A DNA stretch of 64,000 bases from Delphinapterus leucas (lineage: Eukaryota; Chordata; Mammalia; Artiodactyla; Monodontidae), in assembly GCF_002288925.2 (NCBI RefSeq), contig NW_022098036.1:44147093-44211092 (forward strand), read 5' to 3'. A program made the translations under genes and the position numbers. Every line of letters starts with the position of its first letter. The stretch's first letter is position 1. Of this stretch, positions 35,490 through 46,260 are shown piece by piece. Below the pieces are notes generated by a model, which did not search any database, was not told the DNA's origin, and was given only the letters and a program-made list of their open reading frames with translations.

Positions 35490-37530
35490 AGAATTTGTGC
35501 TGACAGGTGCTCACTGTTAAGGAAGGTAAGAAAACTTTGAATAGCTCTCTTCTCATGTGAGGAGCTGTAAGAACCAGAGTTATACACACCAAGGCAGGGA
35601 TTCTTGTGCCTGCTCATCTCAGGATGATCAGCAATGTACATTGGGAGGAACCAGGCCAGTTTCATTTGTCATGTCCATTTCCAGAGGCCAGGGCATCATT
35701 CAGGGCAGCCCGGGTCAAGGCAGGCCAACCCTGCCTCCTTATCCTGGTGCTGGCAGAGCTCTCGCAGTCCATGTAGCTGCCTGGGCCTGGGCCTTCCTGA
35801 AACGGCTATGATCTCTGGGGGGAACTTCTGCCCTGAGCAAGATCTGAGTTCCTCAGGTGGCCCTGCACTAGGGAACAAGTGGGCCTGGGGTCTCTTTGCT
35901 CACAATGGTCCCTTCTCCAGAGACCAGCACCTTTTCCTGCCTCTCTCCTCCCTCTCTGCAGGCATGTTAGGGTCACTCTTGGAGCTCATGACATGAAATA
36001 GAAAGAATCCACATGGCAGTAGCTGGAGGTCGAAGAACAGCTTTTTCACCAACCTCAGTGACATGTTACTGAAGGTGCCATCTTTCTTTCACTTCTCAGC
36101 CCCCTCCTTTACCCATTCCCCTGAGCTGTGCATTTCTCATTCTATGCCAACCCATTTCCTTGGGGCCCCCTCCACTCCATGTCATCACCACCCCATTGGG
36201 GAGAAGCTCTAGGCCCTGCCTGGGGACCTTCTACCACACCACTCCCTCCACTCTCCCTGGGACTGGCAATCCACCTGCTCTTTCTCCCTCACGGCTACAA
36301 ACAAGAGCCGAGCTGACCCACACCGCAGGGACAATCCCCCTGCCTACCCATCTACCTTCATTCCACCCAGGAGGATGAGCCAGGCAGCTGGCTGGGGGAA
36401 GACAAGGGTGACAGAGCCAGTGTCACATACTCTGAGGGAGGTGAAGCTGAGACTCCTGGATGACAAGACCTGCAACCACTTTCTTTTGCCCAGTCATAAC
36501 CTCCAAATCTGTGCAGGCAATCCCAGGAAGAGAAGATCAGCATACAAGGTAACCACATACCTACACTTCCATCTCCCAACTCAGTACTTGGGAGACAGCG
36601 TCCTCCTGGGTGGGGATGGGGTCAGGAAGTCCCAAGTACAGTGAACATGTCTGAGTTCATGGGTTTCTAGGACTGTGGAACTGGACTCCTCCTTCCGGGT
36701 GCCATCCTTCCATAGCCACGTCCTGCTTCTAACCCTCCCATCTATCCTGCAGTACAGGGCTCCAGGAGAGAAGTGAAGAAGATGGAAGGGACAGGACTAG
36801 AGTTGTGGTTCTATGCCAGAGAGAGAATGAAGACATGAAACCCCTGTCTAAGGACTCCGTGAGGAGCCAGGATCCCTAGCCAGATTCTGGGGTATCTTGA
36901 CCGGGGCGCTGAGAGCACCAGGATGACGTGACAGAAAGGAGAGAAGAATGCCTGCTGCTCAGGATCTGCTTTCTCTAACCCACAGGGCAATTCTGGGGGC
37001 CCCCTTCTGTGTACTGGAGTGGCCCAGGTACTGAGTCTTATGGAAGTATAGACACAAAGCCTCCTGGTGTCTTCACTCGAATCTCCCCATATGTGTCCTG
37101 GATTAACGAAGTCCTAAATGGCAGTTAGCCACAGAAGCCTGGCCAGTCTGCAGGAGAACCCCAAACCCAGAGCCCTCCCTGGTAGTCCCTGCATTCCACA
37201 GGAGCCTGGCCCCACCTGTGCCCAGGAAGGCTCTCCAAGAACAACAAAGCCCCTGCTGGTTGTATCCCCAGCAGACTTCAATAAGGATGCAGCCTCCGGT
37301 GTCTGTGGGACTCTCCTCTCTCCCCCAGAGCTGCTCTGCTCTGCAAGGAGGAGTCCAGCTCCGCCTTTCTAGCTTGAATGAACACTAGCACTGGGCTCCC
37401 TTCTTGCTAATTAATAATCTTTCCTACCAATTCCCTTGTCCATTGTGTGGTGTTAAGAATTATCAAAGAAAACATTTTCACCCGCACAACAGGATTTAAC
37501 ATCCAGAGTAATACTAGCACTGACTTACCT

Positions 37531-37602
37531 TCTTCCTCCACCACCACCTCTTCCTCCTTCTCCTGTTCCTCCCTCCTTCTCCTCCTCTCCCTTCTCTTCC
37601 CA
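37531..37602. repeat. Polypyrimidine tract
   Basis: About 70 bp of nearly pure C and T (CCTTCTCCTCCTCTCCCTTC and similar) lie 400 bp downstream of the chymase-like pseudogene. Such a tract could adopt triplex DNA. No function is shown. Confidence 0.85.
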
Positions 37603-37735
37603 CAAACCTTGTGCCTCAGCCAGTACAATTCAGGGCACAGATGTGCCATAGCAAACTCTCCACGACTATTTCTGGAGACAGTCCCAGGCTTGGGCTGTTG
37701 ATACCTTGCATTCATCCCTCTCAATAATGTGTCTG

Positions 37736-38149
37736 GGGCTTCCCTGGTGGTGCAGTGGTTGAGAGTCTGCCTGCCAATGCAGGGGACACGGGTTCGAGCC
37801 CTGGTCTGGGAGGATCCCACATGCCGCGGAGCAACCGGGCCCGTGAGCCACAAACTACTGAGCCTGCACGTCTGGAGCCTGTGCTCCGCAACAAGAGACG
37901 CCGCGATAGTGAGAGGCCCGCTCACCGTGATGAAGAGTGGCTCCCGCTTGCCGCAACTAGAGAAAGCCCTCGCACAGAAACGACGACCCAGCACAGCCAA
38001 AAATAAATAAATAAATAAATAAATAATACTTTATAAAAATGCAAATCTGAGTATGTTCACTACCAACAGGTAACCCTACAGCACCTTCCTGTTGCTCTCA
38101 GGATTTAAATAATGAATGAATGAATTAATTGATTAATTTAAAAAATAAT
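37736..38149 (+). mobile_element. CHR SINE with about 120 bp of extra 3' sequence inside one target-site duplication
   Basis: A CHR SINE with a CHR-2-like left and CHR-1-like right part extends from 37,736 to an (AAAT)n tail at about 38,027. A further stretch of about 120 bp without SINE similarity follows, ending in an A/T-rich TTAAAAAATAATAATA. The perfect 13-bp duplication AATAATGTGTCTG lies at 37,723-37,735 and 38,150-38,162, so both parts appear to have inserted together, as in 3' transduction. Confidence 0.85.
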
Positions 38150-38162
38150 AATAATGTGTCTG

Positions 38163-38960
38163 CAGCCAGAGGAGCATCTGCCAAGTGAGAAAGAGGAAAA
38201 TTTCCCAAGTACAAGAGCTCAGGACAGCGGGGAGGGATGAGCCCTGGAAGTCTTCAGGACGGGTTTGTCAACTGCAACAGTCACCACGAAGTAGGGCCAT
38301 GCCAGTCCAGAAGAAAGTTCCCCTAGAATGTCAGAGTGAGTCTGGCCCCTGAACTACATCAGAGTCACCCAATTCAACTGTCATCTTCCTTTGGAAATGA
38401 CACGGTGTCTCCAGTCTTCCAAAAGAGAAATCTGAGTTAGGTCAAATTCTCCAAAATTTCCTCCTGCAAGTGAACTGCAATGCTCTGAATGCCGTACCCG
38501 CCAGCATCTGAGATGGATGAGTGCACTCACAGCCATACACACCCGAATACAAGGCAAATGGAGCATAAACTCCAGCTAACTCTCAGAAGCCTGCCATTAA
38601 AGGACCCTCATACAGGTTTCACCATGGTCCCGAAGAGGCCTAAGAAGATAGGCCTGGCCTGTGCAAGAAGGAGCTGCTACTCCTGGCCCAGACCAGGGAC
38701 CCATAGCTCCATCTTCCCCACTGCCTGTCAGCCCACAGATCTGGGCTTCCAGCTCTGCCACTGATCAATGTAGATGTAAGATAAAGAAATCGTGATAAAC
38801 ATAAACACTAACCCTATGTAGAAAACAGATATATGTAGATAAATTTTTTTAAAAAAGAAAAATCTTGGCAGGATCTCAGAAATGAAAGAACTTATGCTGG
38901 AATGGTAATAAACAATTTTTACACCCTAACTCTTGTTTTATATTTATGTAAATAAATAAG
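38163..38960. other. Unique non-genic DNA
   Basis: No exon or recognised repeat is seen. A few tens of bases at 38,840-38,860 are A-rich. Confidence 0.45.
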
Positions 38961-39229
38961 AGTTTTTAAATGTGAAATACAAGGAGCAGAAGCCCTATGG
39001 GTAATGTTTGCTTGGGAAACCAGCACACATACTGAGCTGTAGCTCGGGCCCCACCACTGTTGACCCCCAGACCCTGAGGACAGCACATCCACAGGGCAGC
39101 CCTTCTTTCCAGGAAGCTGGACAACTGGAGACATGGGGAGAACAGTCAGCCTACCCTGCCAGCCTGGCCCCCAAGAAGTGGTAGGGCTGGTGGAGACTGC
39201 AAGGAGCTGGACTGAACCCACAGGATGAA

Positions 39230-39720
39230 CTGGACCCCAAGGGGCTGACAGACACTGACTCTAGCTTGGCCAACACTGCAGACCAAACAAGCATCACATG
39301 GACCCCTGACATGGAAATAGCAGTTGCTGGCCCAGCCTCCCCAAAAAAGATAAGCACATCAGCATCACTGCAATGTTTATTCTGTGATGCAGAGGATAGG
39401 GTCCAAGGAGTGGGCCCGCCTAACCAACACTGAGAGCAATAAGAGAGTCTCAGCATCACAGGGTCAGAAGGAGAAACGGTCTAAATAAGAGGGCTTTGCT
39501 CAAACTCATGGGAAGAGGGCCTCTGTACAGCTGATGCCAGCACATAGGGAAGTGCTACAGAGCCAGTTCCTCCTGGGGTCACAGTTGTCGGGGCCGAGGT
39601 CATAAGGCCCAATGGGAAAATATCTGCTCTTCCCACCCCACCCCAATGTTCATCCCTTCCCCAGGAACCTGGTGATTGTGTCTCCCACACCCACAGTTCC
39701 TCTGACAACTTTTACCCTCA
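39230..39720 (+). repeat. Locus repeat, copy A
   Basis: An unclassified sequence shared, at moderate identity, with three other places in the window. Shared landmarks in copies A and B: GACCCCTGACATGGAAATAG / GGATTCCTGGATTGGAAGTA, CAGCATCACTGCAATGTTTA with a following TCTGTGATGCAGAGGATAGG, then CATCACAGGGTC / CATCACAGAGTC, GGAGAAAC, and CAAACTCATGGGAAGAGG / CAAACTCATGAGAAGGGG. It lies 2.1 kb downstream of the chymase-like pseudogene. Confidence 0.6.
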
Positions 39721-39949
39721 CATAGTCATACCCTGTGTAGTGGCTTGGCATGTGGGTATAATGAAGGAATAGTTATGGTTGTACTGCATCCTTTAGAAAC
39801 TATATAATGAAGTCCTAACCCCCAGTACCACAGAATGTGACCTTATATGGAAATAGAGTCATTGCAAATGTAATTACTTAAGATGAGGTCATACTGGAGT
39901 AGGATGGGCCCTTAATCCATATAGCTGTCCTTATAAGAAGAGGAGAGGG

Positions 39950-40422
39950 GGGACTTCCCTGGTGGTCCAGTGGTTAAGAATCCACCTTCCAGGGCTTCCC
40001 TGGTGGCGCAGTGTTTGAGAGTCCGCCTGCCGATGCAGGGGACACGGGTTCGTGCCCCAGTCTGGGAGGATCCCGCATGCCGCAGAGTGGCTGGGCCTGT
40101 GAGCCATGGCCGCTGGGCCTGCGCGTCCGGAGCCTATGCTCCACAATGGGAGAGGCCACAGCAGTGAGAGGCCCACGTACCGCAAAAAAAAAAAAAAAGA
40201 ATCTGCCTTCCAATGCAGTGGACGTGGATTTGATCCCTGGTCAGGGAACTAAGATCCCACATGCCACGGGGCAGCTAAGCCTGCGTGTCGCAACTACTGA
40301 GCCCCTGTGCTATGGAGCCCACACACCGCGACTAGAGAAGCCCACGTACTGCAGTGAAGATCCCACGCGCCACCACAAAGACCTGATGCAGCCAAATTAG
40401 TTAATTAATTTTTTTTAAAAAA
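39950..40422 (+). mobile_element. CHR-1 SINE split by an inserted CHR-2
   Basis: The outer CHR-1 has its head at 39,950-39,992 (GGACTTCCCTGGTGGTCCAG) and its body at about 40,198-40,422 (AGGGAACTAAGATCCCACAT to AATTAGTTAATTAATT). The inner CHR-2 occupies 39,993-40,197, with GAATCCACCTTCCAG / GAATCTGCCTTCCAA as the duplicated target. Confidence 0.9.
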
Positions 40423-40434
40423 AGAAGAGGAAAG

Positions 40435-40555
40435 AGGGAATTCCCTGGCTGTCCAGTGGTTAGAACTCAGCACTTACACTGCCAAGGGCCCGGGTTCAAT
40501 CCCTGGTCAGGGAACTAAGACCCCACAAGCCGCGTGGCACAGCCAAAAAAAAAAG
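40435..40555 (+). mobile_element. Short tRNA-derived SINE
   Basis: GGAATTCCCTGGCTGTCCAG to CAAGCCGCGTGGCACAGCC plus a poly(A) is the short cetartiodactyl form lacking the right half. AGAAGAGGAAAG precedes it and AGAAGAGGAGAG follows it. Confidence 0.88.
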
Positions 40556-41234
40556 AGAAGAGGAGAGAGACACACGAGGAGAAGGCCATGTGAAGACAGA
40601 GGCAGAGATTGAGTGATGCATCTATGAGCCAAGGAACACCAAGGATTGACAGGTGTAAACAAAATATACGGGAGAGGTGTGGGACAGATTCTTCCTCACA
40701 GCCCTCAGAGGAACCAATCCTGCCAACACCTTGATCTCAGACTAGCCGCCAGAACTGTGAGAGGATAAATTTCTGTTGTTTTAAATCATCTCGTTAGTGG
40801 TACTTTGTTATAGTGGCTTTTGGAGTCTTATACGGGAGTCAAGGCAGAGTTTTGGGAATTTAAGGTTTTCTCCAAAAATTGCTATTTATTTTAATAAGTG
40901 ATTTATATTGAGTAGGCTTTAAATTCATAAAAAGCTTTGCCATTCAAACATCATCAAGGAAAGGATCTATGATGAGTGGGGTGAAGAGGTCATTAAAACC
41001 ACATTTATAGGGTGTAACTCCAGCTTGCTTGAGAAAAAAAAATTTTTTTACTGTAATTAGAATAACAGGCCCAGGACTTTACTCTTGCCTTGTCCTCATA
41101 ATCCACTGCTCCCTGCTCCTGAGCCCACCCCATGGTCTGCTCCATCTCTAAGACCTTTCCCTGTAAGAAACTGCCACCCTGCTGGAAACTTGCCTCAGAG
41201 TGAGTCAGGAAAGACCCCTGGGTGTGATTTACAA

Positions 41235-41936
41235 ATCACAAAGAATATGGGCAAAAGACATAGACACTTCACCAAAGAGGATTTACAGGTGGAAAATAAG
41301 CACATGAAAAGATGTCAACTTCATTAGTCATTAGGAAATTGCAAATTAAAAACACAATGAACGACCACTACACATCTATTAGAATGGCTAAAAATAAAAG
41401 TACCAAAAGTACCAAGGGCTTGCATGGATGCAGACCAACTAGAACTCTCACACATTGCTGGGGGAAATGCAAAATACAGTCACTTTAGAAAATAGTTTAG
41501 CAGTTTCTTACTAAATTAAATATACACTTATTATACGACCTAGAATCCTACCCCTAGATGTTTACCTTCTAGAAATGAAAACTTAAGTTCACGCTAAAAC
41601 CTGTACACAAATGTTAATAGCAGCTCTATTCATAATTATAAAAATCTGGAAACAAACCAAATGTCTTTCAACAGGTGAATGGATAAACAACCTGTGATGC
41701 ATGCATACAATGCAATACTACTCGGCAATAAACAGAAGCAAACTATTGCTCATGCAACAACTTGGATGAACCTTAAAGGCATTATGTTGAGTTTAAGAAG
41801 CCAGCCTCAGTAAGTCACACATTGTATGATTCCATTTATATGGCATTCCCAAAAAGGCAAAACTATAGTGACGGATAACAGATCCTGCCTATGCTTTCTG
41901 GACTATTCATTTGAACATTCAAGGCATGCAGCAATA
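41235..41936 (+). mobile_element. L1: Old L1 ORF2/3' fragment
   Basis: GGGCAAAAGACATAGACACT, CACCAAAGAGGATTTACAGG, AAAAGATGTCAACTTCATTA and later GGAAACAAACCAAATGTC and AATGGATAAACAACCTGTGA follow the C-terminal ORF2 of an L1 at considerable divergence. Confidence 0.8.
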
Positions 41937-41954
41937 AAGAGTGCAAAGATTTTG

Positions 41955-42331
41955 GACTTCCCTGGTGGCGCAGTGGTTAAGAATCCACCTGCCAATGCAG
42001 GGGGCACGGGTTCTATCCCTGGTCCAGGAAGACCCCACATGCCATGGAGCAACTAAGCCCGTGTGCCACAACTACTGAGTCTGCGCTCTAGAGCCCACGA
42101 GCCACAACTGCTGAGCCCATGCACCGCAACTACTGAGCCCGCATGCCGCAACTACAGAAGCCCACGTGCTGCAACTACTGAAGCCCGCGCGCCTAGAGCC
42201 TGTGCTCCGCAACGAGAAGCCACCACAATGAGAAGCCCGTGCACTGCAACCAAGAGTAGCCCCCACTCGCCGCAACTAGAGAAAGCCCGCGTGCAGCAAC
42301 AAAGACCCAACACAGCCACCCCCAAAAAAAC
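41955..42331 (+). mobile_element. CHR-1 SINE
   Basis: A long-form CHR-1 with many CAACTACTGA units is bracketed by a perfect 18-bp duplication AAGAGTGCAAAGATTTTG at 41,937-41,954 and 42,332-42,349. Confidence 0.95.
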
Positions 42332-42372
42332 AAGAGTGCAAAGATTTTGAACTTTAAAATTAGATGAGCCTG

Positions 42373-42578
42373 GGGCTTCCCTGGTGGCGCAGTGGTTGAG
42401 AGTCCGCCTGCCGATGCAGGGGACAAGGGTTCGTGCCCCGGTCCGGGAAGATCCCACATGCCGTGGAGTGGCTGGGCCCGTGAGCCATGGCCGCTGAGCC
42501 TGCGCGTCCGGCGCCTGTGCTCTGCAGCGGGAGAGGCCACAAGAGTGAGAGGCCCGCGTACCGAAAAAAAAAAAAAAA
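42373..42578 (+). mobile_element. CHR-2 SINE
   Basis: A CHR-2 is bracketed by a perfect 17-bp duplication AAAATTAGATGAGCCTG at 42,356-42,372 and 42,579-42,595, only about 40 bp from the preceding CHR-1. Confidence 0.95.
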
Positions 42579-42881
42579 AAAATTAGATGAGCCTGTGTTT
42601 GAATCCATGCTCTCCCATTTTCTGACTCTGTGCCTCTTTAAGCCCAGTTTCCTCATCTGAGGAACAGTGGTGACAGTGAACTACGGTAAGAAATTTTTTA
42701 TTTTTAAATCATCATGACTTCTTTTGGTATATAGTGCTATGAATTTTAACACACATATAGATTCATGTAACCGCCACCAATATCGAAATACTCAACATTC
42801 TCAGCACCTCCCCAAACTCCCTCACGCTATCCTTTTATAGTCACATCTCCCTACACTCAACCCTTGTGTAAAAGAACTTCA

Positions 42882-42986
42882 GGTGGAGGATGGAGAAAGG
42901 AAGTAATGGAAGGAAGGAGAGAGAGGGAGAGTAAAAGAGAGAGGAAGAAAGGAAGAGGGGGAAAGAGAGAGATTCAGAGAGAGATT
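42882..42986. repeat. Polypurine tract
   Basis: About 100 bp of mostly A and G (GAAGGAAGGAGAGAGAGGGA and similar) make a low-complexity stretch. Its 92-residue Arg/Lys/Glu-rich open frame is not a gene. Confidence 0.85.
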
Positions 42987-43569
42987 TTCCTAGCGGTAAT
43001 TCACAGTAATATACAATTGAGATACAAGGTTATGTATACATCTCTCCCTGACCACCCACCACACTTCCTCCAGATGCCAACCCATTCATTTTCTCTTCTC
43101 TCTGAACAACCTGGCTTTGGTCCCCAGGAAAAGAAGCATTAACGCTGTCCGTGGTCCTGATTTCCTCCCTCTACCCTTCCCCAAATGTGGTTAGACAGAG
43201 CTCTACTGAAAAAAATCCCTAAATGACACGTGGAGGGTTGGTCCAACCCTCTGACTGTGGAAAATGTACACTATCTGTCTCATTCGTCTCACATAACTTG
43301 CCCCTTCACACTTTCCCAACTGCCTTACCAAAATCATATCTGCAGCTGGACAGCATTGGCCATTCTAGAAACAAAAGAATATCCTTGCAACCAAGAATGT
43401 AGGATGTGGAGAAATGACTAGACAAAGGAGACATCCTTATAAGCCCTCAACAGAGTACAACAATCCCAGTAGAAGGAGAATAACAGGCCATTCTAGGACC
43501 ACCTAGAAGACAAGTCTCTCCCAATCCAGGAACTATTCCCTGATAGTATGACCCGTGTAACGCAGGGGT

Positions 43570-44060
43570 GTAGACTGTGATGAGCAGCACTGAACCTGAA
43601 AGTGCTGATTCTACCACTGGCAACAACCATAGATTTTAAAAAATCATGTGGATTCCTGGATTGGAAGTAACAGTTGTTGCCTCACCAGTCTCCCCTACAG
43701 CCCATGCAAAAAAGATCAGGTCACCATAGCTACAGTGTTAATTCTGAGATGCAGAAGGTGATGGCCCATGAAGTGCGCCTGTCTGACTGACAGTGCGAAG
43801 ACTGAGTGGTAGCATCACAGAGTCTATAGGAGAAACTGTCCAGGTGAAAGATCTTTGCCCAAACTCATGAGAAGGGGCACCCTCCGACTTTCCCTCCTCA
43901 AATAAGAGCCTATTGCAGGAATGGTGAATGGAAAAGAGAAATATCAGAAAGAAACTCCAAAAAAGCATGATTTGGGGGTTTCTTGCTGAAGAGGCTGGGA
44001 CAGAAATAAGGACACACAACCATGACATATCTTCCTCCCGATCCAAAACTTGGGGTCATC
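43570..44060 (+). repeat. Locus repeat, copy B
   Basis: It shares with copy A the landmarks GGATTGGAAGTAACAGTTGT, TTCTGAGATGCAGAAGGTGA, TAGCATCACAGAG and CAAACTCATGAGAAGGGGCA. It shares with copy C the GGGACAGAAATAAGGACACA / GGGACAGGGACAGACACAAC segment. It ends about 110 bp before the RAP1B retrocopy. Confidence 0.6.
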
Positions 44061-44186
44061 TCAGAGGGCCTCTCTATTCATCATTCTCCTGGATACTCTG
44101 TCTACTTTAAAAAAACAAATGTGCAGAGTGCAGGAATTCTAAAAGGAACTAGTGTGTTAGGAGTTAAAGCAAGTATATAGTAAAAC

Positions 44187-45374
<1,188 letters not shown>

Positions 45375-45390
45375 AAGAATATCATAAAAC

Positions 45391-46005
45391 GAATCAGCTT
45401 ATATCCTTGCAAATTACTTTACAGATGTTGAATGTAAGTTGTTAAATTTAGACTTTAAATTTAGGAAAACATACTCATTTGGAAACATCAACTACAGAAG
45501 CATATAGAGCTTATTGTAAGGGAAAGCACAGAGTGAGCTCCAGTCTGCTTCAGGAAAATGCGGCCCATGTGCTATTTCGGCTCCACTGTACTGCTGTCTC
45601 AATCTAATGCAAGGTGGCACAAGCCCCTGCCAATTTTCCTTTATGCGTTGTATTTCTTAAAAGAGACTTCAACATATATGAAACTTTATAGGTGTTAAAT
45701 CCCTACATGGCAAACTAAGGGTAAAACCACTTTTAAGACATGTGCTCAATTGAAAAAGACAAGCCATTACTCAAAGAACAAGGTTAAGAAACAACCTGGC
45801 AGCCTGAAGTTGAATGAAGAGAAACAAGATGCTGTGCAAAACATACCATAACTGAAGTCTGTAAATCTGGCTAATCTGTAAGGTGTTTAGGGGAATTCAA
45901 ATGAAGTATAATATTTATTCTTTACACAAATAAATATATAGCCTCACTGAGGACATATGCATCATATATGCATCAAACGGTTATATGGCAGCACAAGGTA
46001 TGACA
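45391..46005. other. Unique non-genic DNA
   Basis: No exon or named repeat is recognised between the RAP1B retrocopy and the MIR element. Confidence 0.45.
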
Positions 46006-46009
46006 CCAT

Positions 46010-46260
46010 TAAAAGAACAGACCAGCATTTATTAAGGACCAACCATGTGGCATTTTATATTTAGCACCACATTTAATTCTTAAAAAAAAACAAAACAAAA
46101 CAAAAAACCTGCTTCATATCATTCTTCGTATTTTACAGATGCAGTAACTAAGGCTGAGAACCTAAGGAACTCTCCTAAGGTCAACAGATCGTTAAGTGGC
46201 AGAAGCAAGATTCAAGCTCACCCCGTCTAACTGCAAAGCCAGCCTCATGACTTAAATGTC
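46010..46260 (-). repeat. MIR element, minus strand
   Basis: CCAGCATTTATTAAGGACCA, CATATCATTCTTCGTATTTT, ACAGATGCAGTAACTAAGGC and AAGTGGCAGAAGCAAGATTC read as the reverse complement of a nearly complete MIR. An A-rich insertion lies at 46,081-46,110. Confidence 0.85.

Larger units (their letters stand above)
33972..37128 (+). pseudogene. Chymase-like serine protease pseudogene (CMA/Mcpt type)
   Basis: This is a five-exon mast-cell protease gene of the chymase family, secreted in mast-cell granules when functional. Exon 1 is 33,972-34,047, with a leader from MQVLLLLLLFLLTPEARA (ATG at 33,972 or 33,993) and a GTGAGT donor. Exon 2 starts at 34,598 and encodes EEIISG, then PHSRPY and [14 protein letters not shown]. 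It is interrupted at 34,726 by two SINEs, resumes at 35,491 and ends at 35,525. Exon 3 is 35,962-36,074, exon 4 is 36,295-36,548 (AAGWGKT, TLREVKLRLLDDKTC), and exon 5 is 36,986-37,128. Lesions: the SINEs; TAA right after the catalytic-His motif (35,518-35,520); two stops and about 23 bp missing in exon 3; exon 4 acceptor AG changed to GG (36,293-36,294); a frameshift in exon 4 before GWG; GDSGG changed to GNSGG and a 1-bp deletion in exon 5. It is closest to CMA1 or the EEIIGG-type chymases of rodents and dog (CMA2/Mcpt). I cannot choose the orthologue. Confidence 0.93.
39770..40815 (+). repeat. LTR-like repeat remnant, split by nested SINEs
   Basis: GAATGTGACCTTATATGGAA, GTCATTGCAAATGTAATTAC and GGGCCCTTAATCCATATAGC continue after the SINEs as GAAGGCCATGTGAAGACAGA, CAACACCTTGATCTCAGACT and GCCAGAACTGTGAGAGGATA. 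This is a widespread mammalian repeat, probably a MaLR-type LTR, though I am not sure of the family name. The break is at 39,948-40,555. Confidence 0.6.

Noticed and set aside
37736..37810. tRNA-like sequence at the head of CHR SINEs with A and B box resemblance
   Set aside because: The tRNA-related part belongs to the SINE promoter; none of the copies forms an isolated tRNA gene with a plausible anticodon arm and 3' end.
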